The notes under the pieces were generated by a model. The model saw only the letters and a program-made list of their open reading frames with translations, ran no database searches and had not been told where the DNA came from. The position numbers and the translations under genes are program-made. A DNA stretch of 64,000 nucleotides from positions 4,634,620 through 4,698,619 of the forward strand of contig NC_087389.1 of assembly GCF_963675165.1 (NCBI RefSeq), given 5' to 3'. Origin of the DNA: Halichondria panicea (Eukaryota > Porifera > Demospongiae > Suberitida > Halichondriidae). This document shows positions 25,155 to 39,200 of this stretch, piece after piece (within the stretch, counting starts at the first letter, position 1; each line of letters opens with the position of its first letter).

Positions 25155-25946
25155 TTTAATAATACAAAGTCGATTTTACCAGCCTAAGGAATGGGTGCAC
25201 AACGCTGGTAGGATGCCCTCCCATATTCTGTGCAGCTGTTCAAAATGTTTCGATGTCTATGTTGACTCTCAAATGTCAAATTGGGGTCGAGTAAATCGAT
25301 GGTTAACTCTATAGGTGCTGCATGTAGACTGAGTAAGCAGTAGCTCACTACAAAAAAACTTCACTATTATGAACACAGGATTTATGAAACCACCCAACTA
25401 AGAATGCAGACACTCCGTTTACTGACATGATAAACATATTTTGAGATGCTTACAAAGAATTTCTCCTATTTAACCCATTTGCATTATTATTGTGAGGCAG
25501 CTTAATTTCCACCTGTAATCTTGAATTCGGAGATGAAATTTCCTTCTGCATTTAATACATGTGTACTCCAAAACAATTAAATAGCACTAGACTACCTAGC
25601 TATCTAAAAGACGTTGGAAATTTTCGCAGCTATAATTATATAATTATAATTGTTACTTTAAAAGAGGAGTATTTATGTTATAGTTATAAAATAGGAGGTG
25701 GAGAAAAGAATTAACACAGGTGCATGGTTTTTCCTCACAGATATTTGATATGCATAGCAGCTATGTTGAGGTGGGTCATTAGTGCATTTGCACTTAGCCT
25801 GATTCAAGATTACATTACATTACACTATACAGGCTTCCACATTACTCCCACTAGCACTCTACTTAGAGTACTGTGCATGTCACACATCTAGAATTCTATA
25901 ATCAGTTAGAAGTACATCTATAGAAGTAATACAGCTACATGTAGAG

Positions 25947-28900
25947 ATGAAGAAGAAGCTGGGAAATGAAATTTGGAGACTGAGGATAAACTGGACTTTC
26001 TCAGCATTTTTGCTATCAGTGCTGTGGAACAGTACAGTCTTAGATCAACTGTCGTCAAATCACAGATTTGTGACTAATCCGAAACAAAAAGATCTTAACC
26101 AAACGGCGAACAGCAACAATGTAAGTTAGCTATATACTTCACTTATCATAAGTCTCATGTACGATCATAACTGTACAGGTTGAGGCAGGATTAGGAGGTT
26201 CTGAATTATTTTACTCGATGGTATCAGGGTCGATTCAATTTGGTGCTGTTATCGGAAGTCTATCAATGGGTCTTCTTGTCAAGTACCTACCTTACTGGTA
26301 TCTGTTTAACGCCTCTCTATGTGCACTCATAATTGGAAACATCTTGTACGCTGTTTCATACACGGCCTGGCTTCTTTTAGTTGCCGAATTGCTTATTGGG
26401 CTTTACCTGGGATCATACTTGACCCTTAGTTATAGTTATTCTATAGACAGCAGTGTTGTGTATAGCCAGCTACAGCAAGAGAACAACAAGACTACTCACA
26501 GTGAAAGAGAGAGCTCTAAGATGCGTGATTTACTGTTTGGAATAGAAGGAATAGGACGTGGAATTGGATTTTTCATTGGACCAGGTATAGTTATAAAGGA
26601 GCTAGCCTTACTAAATTAATAAGTTAAGTCCTTGCGTATTTTTTCGTACAATGTATAATAATTATACAATTGTCTAAGACTATATAATAGGGGCATATAT
26701 ATACTTGAAGCATTCACCAATTGTACACCCACACAGTATCATAATAGGAGCATGGCTTACACTACATAATATTATTCACTTACAGGTATTGGCGTATTGA
26801 TGTCTTATTTTTCTGTTGACCAATTTCGATCAGTTGGTTGGCTAAACGCAGCTCTGAGCTTGTGCACTCTTATTCCATTCATCTTTTTGTTTCGTGGAGA
26901 GAGAAGCTGCAAAGTTAAAAATTGTCAAATGAACTGCAGTTTCAAACATACATGTCATTCCAACATGGCTATGAGCAAACTATCCATGCTTATAATATCC
27001 TTATAACGGACACCTTTTATTAAAAAATTTTTGGCTGTTATTAGGTGGCCTTTTGAGGAGTTTTGATTATTTGGGACCCCCCTATATAGGTGCCTAGCTG
27101 TTTTATGAAGTTTGCTTTCTTCAGGGGTGGCCGCTATAAAAAAAGATTTCACTGTAAACACTTGTACTGCTAATCATGGCGGCGTTAATAGCCATGCAGT
27201 AATCATTCTATATTGATATTCTTCATGTATATCTATTAGCCATAAAACGAATGGAAAACCTTAACAGTGACTTCAGCACATCATTTCAATGCACCTACTA
27301 GCATACCTGCTAGCCATTGGATGGGGAATGTTCAATGCATTATTGGCCCCAGTTCTAACTGACTCTTTTGGTTTTGACATAAACTTGACAGCTTACTTTA
27401 TTCTGGCATTCACTATTCCAAAAGTCATTGGATCTATTCTTTTGTAAGTACAATCAATTTTATGCATCAACTGTGCTGTAAATGTATAGCCTTCATAGTA
27501 GCTACCAAGCACAAAATGATAATGATATCGTTATTCATTCCAGGGTACTCCTTCAAAAAATTGGAGTAAGTGTTGAAGTGGTTGGTATTATTGGAATTTT
27601 GATTACCATTTGCGGCTATCTGGTAATGACAGACTGGCAGACTATACCATATGACCCCTGTACCGAGTACAGCCCCTACCACCATCCAGAACTGCTACAG
27701 AATGTCACAGCAATGAACTATACAAGTCGCTATTCAACAGCTGCTACTAGCAGCAGTCTTCTATTGCAAAGCTCTATCAAATTCAATTTTGAAAATAACA
27801 GAACACAATCGTTGTCACTTCAATTGCCTATTCAAATGTTTGAACGTTGCATGCAAACTGCACATTGTGACTGTAACAGGGACAAATCAAAGTGCCTCAC
27901 TTTTGACATTGCAGATGAACACATTTTTACCATACAAAACACTGTGCAAGACGAAATAAAGCAGCTCGAAGCATTCAACTGTTCCATCCACCCATACACA
28001 ATATGTTTAAAGCGACCAATCAATTTAGAAACTCTAAATGTTGAAGCTCAAAGCGTGCAAGTCCTCACAAATAATCAGTTCAATACAGCAAATAATGTTT
28101 GTATTGAGGCAATCATACCTCACCATCGTTGTCATTGGATACCGATCACAATGTTGACAGGGAAGAAATGTGCAGATTGCCCACCAATCTGCAGAAGCAC
28201 TCACCAAACACTAACTCTGACTCAGTTTGTTGTCGGAGTGTCGTTGTTTATGATTGGGTACTCACTTGCCTGGGTAACAGTACTAGCGATCTCCTCAAAT
28301 GTGACACCAAAACCACTACAGGTACGCAAGTAATTATGATGTATCTAAAGCCTTGTTTACACTAGTACTGAACCAGAATTCTGTATTCCGAGTAAGTGGG
28401 AATAGTAAACTGACCACTAATTGCATTTGCGCAAACATTGGCTGATAGCCGGAAGCTATACAGGCTTACTCTAGGAAAACCCACAAACATGTACAATTCA
28501 GAATTAGTACTTCATGTTTACTCGTAGGAGTTACAGACTCACAGTCACAGCTAAAAACCACTTCTGACCAAGTCCAACCCACCTCCAGAGGTATAGGTTG
28601 GGCTAATCCAGATTAGAACCAGGATTAGGCCCGTTTACACGAACGCGGATCCGTAGGTTTAATCCAGATTCCAACCGGATTACCAGTTCTATACCAGGTG
28701 CACTTAGTATGAGGTAGCACTAGAAACTGACTTTTGTGTTTTGTCATTGAGTCAATAATATTTTTTTACACACATACTCTAACCTTCCGATTCACAGGGG
28801 ATGATGATGGGTACTCTTAACACAGTTAGCACTCTTTCGGAAGCAACAAGTCCAATTTTCCGTAAGTAAATGTATTGCATGTCAGTTAATACCAATGTAC

Positions 28901-29841
28901 TAACCAGTGACGTAGGAAATTTTGAAAGTAGGGGACACTACGGAGTGAGCGAAGGGAGCTCTAGATAAATGGGGGTGTGAGAGTGGGGTAAACAACTACC
29001 AGCACTTGTGAGCCCCACCCTCTTTTCCTATACCACTGCTGTATACAAAGAACAAATGTGTTATTAAAAGAGCAGAAGACAATACTTTGTCATTGACAAC
29101 GTGCAATTACTTGACAGGTAATTTTCACACTGTCAATGACGACGTGCAATTACTGGACCGGATGTGATTGCATGTACACTCTCAATCCAGTCACTAATAG
29201 CAGATCATACGATTAGTATAATTAATAGTATGGCTAAGAGTGCAATATGGGATTAATAGCATGACTCGAGTAACAAGCAATGGCAAAGATACTAACTGCA
29301 CGAGGCGTAGCTGAGCTATTAACCTTGCCAGTGCTTGTTATGAGTGCTATTAATCCCTTATTGCACGAGTAGCCATACTATTGATTGTTAATCGTTTGTG
29401 ATGCAGTTTTAAGGACATTTTTAGCTGCAGTTTCAGTAAAAAAATTATCCGCGGCCGTTATTTGAACGTGCGGTCGTCAAGGCAGTAATTGCACGTCGTT
29501 AATGACAACGTGCAACTACTGCCTTGACGACGTGCAATTACTGATACGCGATTAATCACTGTACAAATCACAGTGAATAATGACAAAATGCAATTATGCC
29601 CATGCATACACCATACGATAATTATGCAGTGGATGCAGCTTATGAGGGGATGCAGAAACGATTATTTGTCTCCACAATAACAATTGCGATTCTGTTTGTG
29701 CCATTCTTGTTGGAGCTACTATTGCTTCGTCACCAAAACATTGACTCACCTAACAACAAAGAGGACAAGACTGGAGGCGCTGAAGACACCACTGCCATGC
29801 TGGATCCGGAAGGACTAGATAATGATAAAATTAATAAATAG
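25947..29841 (+). CDS. MFSD8/CLN7-like major facilitator transporter, copy 4 (intact)
   Basis: Best-preserved copy. Inferred exons: 25947-26120, 26179-26584, 26786-26913, 27277-27443, 27544-28321, 28798-28861, 29630-29841, about 642 aa. The start ATG opens a conserved basic MKKKLGNE leader common to copies 2-4. Helices of the first half include GSIQFGAVIGSLSMG and the LLFGIEG...GFFIGPG stretch, which matches the motif around helices 4-5 of MFSD8. The luminal loop has several NxT/S sequons and paired cysteines. The tail after the last helix is acidic and polar (DKTGGAEDTTAM). Intron 6 holds a foldback insertion at about 29,220-29,400. The gene converges on nischarin, whose stop codon is 452 bp away on the opposite strand. 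The family call rests on remembered similarity; the substrate is unknown. Confidence 0.75.
29222..29400. repeat. Foldback insertion in intron 6 of transporter copy 4
   Basis: AGTATGGCTAAGAGTGCAAT, then ATGGGATTAATAGCA, is mirrored by GCTATTAATCCCTTATTGCA, then CGAGTAGCCATACTA. Related to 11,285-11,400. Confidence 0.75.
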
Positions 29842-30292
29842 AGTCATTAATTCATAATATCATAATTATAATACTCTGCTCATGAGCTCATAATTATATA
29901 TACAATATTTATAAACTGTTTGTTGCAAGCATCTTGGAATGCATGCTTCAGTGACACATATCTTAGTCTGATAGTGGTTCATAAACATAGCTAGCCTATT
30001 ATAGATCTAATAAAATTATGATCTTTACCCAAGATCAAAGAGGCACACAGTACATGCATGCATGCTTACAGAAGTTTTTGCTTATAATTATACTGTGCTG
30101 TAAACGTATTTGGTTCGAAAGAGTCGAAGGACAGACTATTATTAGTGCATATGTTATATACATAATACATACGTTAATTCTTGAACTATAAAGTGCACAC
30201 ATTGTTATAGTGCAATAATCATAATTGAACAAAAAGGACAGCATATAAAATATACATGACGTGACGACATGTGACTACATAAACAACACAAA

Positions 30293-33200
30293 TCAACGGG
30301 TGTTAATTGGTAAATATTTTCCTGTTCTTACGGACCAAAGATTGGACAGTAAATGAACAAAGAAATGCAACAGTTCACTGTTCTGTACTAGGAAAGTCAT
30401 TCCACTGTCTTTTGTCGACATTGTAGCTTGAGGAGTTCGAATTGAGACGTAGAGGGTGTGGTTCACAAAAGCGGGTGGGGAAGGTAGCTTGATGGACAGG
30501 TGTTCGATTAAATCAATATGGCACCATTTTTTAACCCTTAGATCGCTAGGAGCAGCAACAGACGGAGAGTAGTATTCATCCTTTGCATTTCGACAGACGT
30601 ACAGGCCATAATTTGTCAGGTGCACTAGGTGTGGTTTCGCTTGCACGCTGACTGTGTCTCGTATATGCAACTCTTCGACCAATAGCATCACTTGAGCAGA
30701 GAGAACATGCATACTCATCGTGATGTTTTCCATTGACGAATTCCTCGTAATACTCGGGCTAATACTGATCAAAATCTCCTTCAATTTGTCAATACTGATG
30801 TCCGGGTGCGGAATACATTCAACGTCCATCTTTGAACCTTTCTTGATCTTCTGGGCGGCCACAGATTCAGAGACAAGGTCACAGAAGTCGAGGTCGGAAA
30901 TTTCTTCTTCTTCAGCAGAGTTTTGGAGGTTCAAAGTGCACGAGAGGGAGCTGAGTAGACTGACAGTGGCAAACTGGTTGTCCGTGTGTATGGTAATGGA
31001 CGGACTCGGAGAACTGCTTTTAGCAGGTGCATACGAAATAGTTGCTGAGAGATGAAACAGGCCTAGCTTGATTTCTTTTACCTCGCTGAGCCAAATTCGA
31101 TGGAAGCATCTGACGTCTGAGGAATCTTTCTTACTGAGGAGTGACATGCGCTGAAAAGAAAAGGCACCTCCATCGTCCATCCATTTTCGAATTGAATCGA
31201 CATCAGACAGTAGATAAATGGCATAGTTGCTGGTCAACAAGCACACTTCAATCTCAATATGGTCCTGTGTTGGGCTGGAAGTTGAGCAGTGAGCGAGAAA
31301 TGTGCATAAGGGAATTTCATCTGACTTGATAAACTCGGCTTGTGCCACATGTTTCTTGAAAAACTTTCCTCGCTGGTAATTAGATTGTTTGGCAAAATCG
31401 AGCAGTACCTCACTCTGAAAAAACACGGGGTTTCGGCTTTTTCCTCCATTCACTTTCGGCACTGAGATTTTTCTCGATTTTGAGACTGGCTGTAGAGACA
31501 GAGTGTCAGTGATAGAATCAGTGGCGTGCACAGTCTTCAATTCTTCTTGTCTCAAATCTTTTGAGAAATTCGTCAAATTCACCATAAATTGATCTAAACA
31601 CTCGCGGTCCTGCACACACAACTTCCATCGAAACACACTTTTCTCCGTTCCGGGGACCTCGTTGACAACCTCAAACTTGATCACAAACTCGTACACAGGG
31701 TCGGCGTGTGCAACAACGTGCTGAGCCCGGTCACAGATCTTTATCTTGCTCACAAATTTGAGAGGGTGGGAGTCCAACACGACCGTACGGGGGAGTGGGA
31801 ACTTGATGGACCCACCCTGGGGCCAAGACAAGAGAGATTCAATGCACAGATAAATGGTGTCGTTGGTGAGAATTAAAGTTCTTGTTCGGAGGTGCGGTTG
31901 ACCTATACTTAGAGGGAGGACATCGGTACATATCTCTCCCACCATCACGTGCTGGACAATTTCAAACTTTTGTGCTTGGTCTTCTGAGATTCGTTTCACT
32001 TCAGTTTCGAAATGACTTGCGAGTACAGTTTCGCTTTTGGACGTGACAGCAATGAAGTTACCAACTTGAGCGATAGTTTTCGGCCAGATGAGGTCTTCCT
32101 TGAGCCTTAGAAGGTCTGAACTGTCTGAGGTTACAAACAATGCTCCGTCTGCTTGTTGAGGAGCTATGATCGTTTCTCTTGTGGTCATAACACAGTGATA
32201 GATTTTCAAGTTATCCATGACAGCTTTGATGTTTTCGGTGATAGCAACCATCTGATCGTACTTTCTCGGTAAAAGTGCAAACGATTTGAGAAGTCCTTTC
32301 TCGATAAATTCCAGACAAACGCTCTGATCAAATACTCCAGTTGCAACCCTTGTCACAGTCGCTAGTGGGCAGCTCATTATACAGGCCAATGGCAGGTTGT
32401 CCGTTTCCCAAGATAAGTTCCTCGTTTTGTGCTTGCATGGATCCAGGACCTCCATAAGATACACGGCTTTGTCGCTGACAATCAGCCCCGTTTCAATCTC
32501 GCAAGACGGAGACGATGTAATGCAGCACCCTCCCCACACCACACTCACAATCACTTCACTACAGTCACTAGCAACCAAACCGCTGAAGAAATTCGCTAAC
32601 TGTTCATTTTCAAGTCCAGGCTTTTTAACTGTCTTTGGAGTGACATTTTTCGACGGAATCAAATCCTGCCCGGGGGGTGGATCGAAAACTCCAGATTCAA
32701 GGAAGTCTCGAGAGGCTCTTGAGATTTCTACGGCAGATGAGATAGCTGTTTCGTCTTGACGATCTCGTCTCACCTCTTGGTGATACTGTACGTTTGGTTC
32801 GGGGGTGACGGACCTTTCGTTCAGGTGTATCGGAGATTTGCGAGAGGTGGGTGTGCTACAATTTGACAGTGGCTTTATCGAAGACTCTATGGTTAGTATA
32901 TCGGAATCCAAGCTACTGTTTTGTTTCAAGCTGCTATTTGGAGATTGTGTTAGATTCAGTGAGCTTTGCGTTGACCCTTTACTGTTGGTAGACTCGAGGC
33001 TCAAGGCAGGCCTGCCGTCTTTGATATCAGACAATGAAAAGGTTTGTTCTGCACTGCTCATCGATTCGGTGATCTCAAGTTTTGGGCTGAGCGTATCGGA
33101 GGGTGGACTTGTCGGCGATTGAGGACTGACGATGCTCGTGATTTCGAGGAGGGCCAGTGATGCCTCAGGAGTCCTGTATACATGTACGGGGAAAGGGGAG

Positions 33201-36200
33201 TTAGCGTATTGTAGAGTGTGAACAAATATCACGAAGGCTTGGCTATAATTATATGTACATTGTATATCAATCAAGCTCTTATTTCTTACAGGCATGCATG
33301 CACATGATAAGGTGGAGAGAGGGTCAGGACTACTACCGAACACAATACTAAACAAGGAAAATACACTACCACTTTCGTACAGCTAAAGATGACAACACAT
33401 GTGCATGTAGATCCACACTCGCCTCCCTACTTACGTTGATCTGCTCCGCATGGTGGCCCGTACACAGCTGTACATTCTCACGAGAGCGTCCATTGTTGGG
33501 ACACAATAAACCACCCACATGGAGGAGGAGCCTAAGGTCATGAACTGGAGACACAGAGCCAATCGCTTGCCCTCGTGAACCTTCATATTCATCAGTAGGG
33601 CTGCAGTGGAGGATGGGGGGAGGCGGTAAATTGAGCCTAATGTACACACATGTACACGCACAATTTGCAAAACTATGTAAAACTAAATTCACTAAACACT
33701 ACTATTTGAGGAGACAAAATCTGAAGAAAGAAATAAAAAGCTACAGTATACATGTAAGCTTTGCCAGTTTGAAATATGAGGCACTTTACTGGCTAACTTG
33801 GTAGGCCATAACATGTACAGTATCTTTGTAAAAGTTACGTTCTAATGATAATACCGGACTAACCTAGGTCCCTCTGCGCCCGTGTCCTGTTGGCTGCCAT
33901 GACGACCTCTAGAATCTTGTTGACGGTGGGGTCAACGCTGACGGTGGCCTCCTCCAGACGACAGTTGAGCAACAGCTGGTCCATGTCCCCCGTCGAGAAG
34001 GTCTGTAGGGACCCGACGTACTCGTGAACCGTGACCAGGAAGTTAATGGACGTGGTCAGGCTGAAGAGCAAAGAAATGAAACGTAAAATTCTACAATGCC
34101 CACATTGGTCAGTAGTGATTGGTACTACAGGGCTGCATTGAGGGGGGGGTGAGGGGGGTAATTCTCCCCCCCTGGGCACAGTTTCGCCCCCTCTAGGATC
34201 TGGAAGATTCATTTGTACTGCTATAATTCTGATGACTTCGCCCCTCCTACATTTTTAATTAGCCCAATTCGCTCCCCCTCCTGATCCGGATGCAGCCCTG
34301 TTAACTATAACCACCTCTAAACAAAGTACATGTATGTAGTCTATTTGAGTTGAGTTGGGCCATCATAATGTTGTCACAACTTTGTCATAGTTTCTATCTA
34401 CATGTACAGTAGAGGTGATATTTAGGCTTCAACCGGTTAAAAGTTAGCATTTTTCATGTAGAAGTCTCTGGTATACTTGTCAACCACATAAAGCCCATAA
34501 TCAACCACATAAATTCCGGGGGGGGGGGGGGGGGCTAATTACTTTAAATACTAGTGCTGAATTGAGATTGATGATTGAAAATAGCCACCTGGGCATATCA
34601 CTGTACATCGCAAATTCGTAGACATCTGTTGTAACAATACCACTCCATTAACTAATAGTAGGAGTATCTTATTGCAAAAAGATGTACGTATGTACGTGTA
34701 TGTTATTTGCACTTACTTTTGAGGAGAGTCTGTTTCCTGTTTGGCTGCCACCATTTGAGCCATTGCTGGAGACATGTTCACCTCTAGGTCAACGAGGGAT
34801 GCCTCCACATTCAGGGATCTGTAGGGTGGGGGAGGGAGAGAGTGCTGGTGTGATACGTGTATACTATAAGCTTGTACATGTACATCAGCTAGCATGGCAT
34901 GGTTGTATTATTCCACTGTACACTTCACTTATAATATGGCACACGCACATTCACACACACACGCACACGCACACGCACATTCACACACACACGCACACGC
35001 ACGCACACACACACACACGCACACGCACACACACACTGGCTACATGTACATTGCAAGTACTGAGTGATGTATGGTTTATACATGTATGCAATGGTGAGGT
35101 GTGGTGGGAGATTGTTCAGCTTCATGCAATCCATGGGATATACCTAAACCTCTACGTACCATTTGTACAAATCTGTAGTTGAACTACTAAACTCTCTACA
35201 GGTTATACATGTACAATGTACAATATCTACTACTAGTCAGAGCACAAAGAGATTTGCTAATAGTAAATCTACTAAACGCAGCACTCTAGGACGTGAGTGG
35301 GTTGGTAATACATGTAGGTAGACTCACGCTTCAGGAGTTGTTCTCTTCTTGTCTCTGTGAGTCTTAGTAGACTTTCTCTTTTTCTTCGTTGGACTTCTTC
35401 TCAAAGAGACTACCTCGTTCTCAGACTGTGTGGGAGGTAACAAACAATCCATCATTACGATTCAAATTGGATCACCAGAAAATAACTGTTTGAAGATGCT
35501 ACACTAGAAGCTGAGCGAGTAATTATCTCTCTGGTCTAATATGGATACTTAGAATTCTCAGTTTTAGCTTGTGCATTGTAACTCTAATAAGTATTGCAAT
35601 GGGGTTTGATTGTAGAGCCATGTAAGTAGTTTGGTGTGGTTGGTCTCTAGCTCTGGGAAACAATTTCGTAGTATTATGGTATTAATTGTGTACATGTACA
35701 CTGTTAGAACCTTTTTCTTGTCAGCGTTGAGTATGGCCAGCCATTTATCTCCGCCCTCTTTCCGCAGTTCCTCCAGCTGATTGGTCAGACTCATACCCTC
35801 CTCCACCTCCGAAGCGGCTGTGTGTGTGGTGTGTGGGTTGAACATATTTGGTACAGCACTAGACTAAGTTCGTGTTGTGGTTTTTAAGTGGCTGAGTATT
35901 ATGCGTACCTTCCTTGGTCTCCTGTTCGTCAGTGTCTAGGGAAATGTCCGCAGTCCTGGAGGGAACCTAGACAATGAATAGTGATGTAGTGTGTGTACGA
36001 ATAATGATACTGTACACGTGTACAGAAGCATTGTTTTGCATTGTAAGAAGGCTATAATTATGTATATACAGTTGTACACACGGTGGAGAAGAGTTAGGAG
36101 AGGGATAGTCAGTGTACACACAGTAGCAAAGCAGAGTGTTAGCTAGGTTACACTCTCACCCTCTTGTGGCCCAGAGTGGGTGTGTTCAGGGAGATGCTGA

Positions 36201-39200
36201 TGTACTGCTCGTCGATGGACGCTTTCTTCCCATCCAATGCCACCTGAAATAGTGAGGGTGTGTAAATACAGATCTGTACATTTGCCAGGGATCAAGCTAC
36301 GTACAGAGAGTTAATAAGATTTTTTAACTACGTACAATGCTTATAGCTTAATGGATATAATCTGCACTTTCTATACCGGACCACAGGTATTTCGAAGGGC
36401 TACAAAATGCACCTACATGTAGTTATGAATATCCAAACTCAAGCCCTCCAACTAAGTTATCAAAACAGGCCCATATCGAGAGAAAAATCCCCTTGATTAT
36501 AGAGATCCCATGACTTTTCTTTGAAAATGAAACATTTCATCCGAGTGCAATTAATGACTGATCACTAGGTACTCCACCCACCCTTTCGTCTGTCTTGGGC
36601 AGCTGACTGAAGACCTGCGATCGATAAGAAGGGGACTGTTCGAGCGGGTTGCCTTGGAGGATCAGATAGTTTAGGTTGGCTAGTCGTGACAGCCTCCCAA
36701 CTTCAGCCACCTGTGGGGGGGGGGGGGGCAACACCAGCTGGTTAGAATTGGGCCATTGAGAAACATAACACAACCAACTATAAGGCTATGAACAGAAGTG
36801 AAGAAAATGCATTTCTATAGCATGCAGCTTTGGGAAAATTAATGATGACCCACCAACTTCATTTTTTTATTTTTGTCTAGTAGTTGGTTATTTTAATATA
36901 CATGTATAGAGGTAGTTTGTATCTCCTTGTCTAACAACTTGACTTACGTCTGAAATGTGATTGTTCCCCAAGTCGAAATACTCGAGTGAGAATGTCTTCT
37001 CCACTCCTGCATGGGACGGTAATACACAGTGGTGTGAGCTTAAGCCAAAGTAGCTAAGCAAAACACATACCGTACAGCTGACACACAACCAATTTCAAAT
37101 TACTGTACAACCTGGTATATTTAACTCGCTGACAATGTCAACCCCCGGGCCAGTGATGTGCCCAGATTTTTTGAAGTGGTGGCTATTTTTAATCCTAAAT
37201 TTCAATTCACTTTTATGCAGTAAACTACATGTAGGCCTAAGAGGTAGTTATTTTTTGTCTAGAACTGCCAACGACCAGTGTGGGCACACTGCTCTTGATT
37301 TATTACTCCTCACCTTCGAGTGAAATGATTGAGTTGCTGGAGAGACTGAGTTTCTTGACATTGCCCATTTTCTTGTGTAGGTTGCTCAGGTCAGAGATCT
37401 TGTTGCGGGAGAGGTCAAGCACTCGGAGGTGGGGCAGCTCCTGTGATTAATAAACACTAGTTACAGGATACCGTATTACACAGCACAATGTACATACACA
37501 ATAAAGAATCTACATGTATAACAAACAGACAAAACCGACACACATTCAATACTGCACACGAGAATTGAAAAGGGAAGATTCGTCTATTATTAAAAGGTCA
37601 AATACAACAGTGTGTGTATACATGTATACATGTAGTTGTTCTGAAAGTCTCTTTCAAATGGCGTACAGGGACACACACACCCACACACACCCACATCCAC
37701 CTACCCACACACACCCACACACACCACACACACACACTTACAGTGAGGTTCTCGATATCTTCGATATAGTTGAAACTCAGATCCAGTTTCTCCAGATAGG
37801 GCAAAAGTTTCTGCATGGTACGATACAGTGTAATATTTGGTAAAACAAATAAATATCTTGGTTTTATAAGGGTCTCAGAATAGCGTCACCACTGGTCTCA
37901 ATGGTGTCTATAGTATGTCCTCATTGACCCACTAAACCAACAGCCTTCTTTATAGTCACACATACCACATACCACATCCACTCCACTAGTGGTCTGCAAT
38001 ACAGTGTGAGATTAGCTCAGCAAATGCCTTTGATAGTTAAGCGTATAGACTTGAGGTCATTTAAATGAAAAGCACAATGATACGCATGCAAACAATAAAT
38101 TATGTAGTAGTTATACATGTAGCAATGGTAAAATAAATTACTAATAGGTCTACATGTAACAATACCCAAATGACCAAAAGAGTAGATAGCCAGGAATTTG
38201 CCCATAATCGTCTCTAGACAATATCAACCACCTCTTTTAGGCCTACATGTAGTACTCTTAGTTCAGAATGAGTGTACATGAACACGAACATGTACTTCCT
38301 CTCACCAAACTATCGTCGATTTTGGTTAGCTGGTTTAGTTTGAAGTTGGCATGCCTCAAGTAATTCCACCTCAAGGCTCGACTGTAATCTGGTTCAGAGA
38401 GTGACGGCTTCGGCTTCGGCATTGGCTTGGGAACGTAGTTAGGCGGAGCTTCAAACATGGACGCCTCGTCACAATACTCGACATCGGAGGGAGAGAACAC
38501 AACTAGTATCTCCTGTAGTGCATGGTGGGGGAATAGGATTCTTAAAAAAAAACACACACCATATTGTAGGAGCAGGTAACTTGTAGAGATCACATAGAGC
38601 TAAGATTAGATTGAATGCATCCCTCAGTGTTTTAGAATAAAATACTCTAGGCTTAAAATCCCCGGGGTCATGGGCTAAGTACCTTCAAGGAGGCGATGGT
38701 TCTGCGAACTTCCAGAGCTTGTAGTTGCCCTGGGAACTGATGTCTCCCCTGGAACTGGTGCATGCAAATACTGTCCACAAAAAGCACTGTGATGGACTTC
38801 ATTAGTGATAGGTCAAAAGTCAACTGGCCGGGTTCACGTATTGCAAACAACTCTTCAGCTGGCGGTGCTATCTGTGCGTGTGTGTGTGTGTGTGTGTGTG
38901 GTGTGTGTGCGTGTGTGGGTCTTCAACAGAAACCAAAGGCACTAATAAGACATCATCGTTATGATTCTGTACAGGTGTGAGTGTGCGTACATGTACATTT
39001 TCAACCATTCTCAGCGTACAGCTACATGTACCTTGAGCTTCTTGAGGTTCTGAACAAAATCTAACAGATGTCCGAAATCATCCTTCATTTTGCCACTTTC
39101 TGTACAGGGTAATCAAAAAGAAGCACAATTACGACCGGTCCTGGTATAGATATGTAAATAGTAGGCCTACACTTTCCAATCTACATGTACTGGTTGTGCT

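Noticed and set aside
32397-33122. Plus-strand ORFs of 105-120 codons
   Set aside because: Shadows of the nischarin terminal exon on the other strand.
34682-35182. 166-codon ORF with long Thr-His repeats
   Set aside because: Translation of a CA microsatellite inside a nischarin intron.
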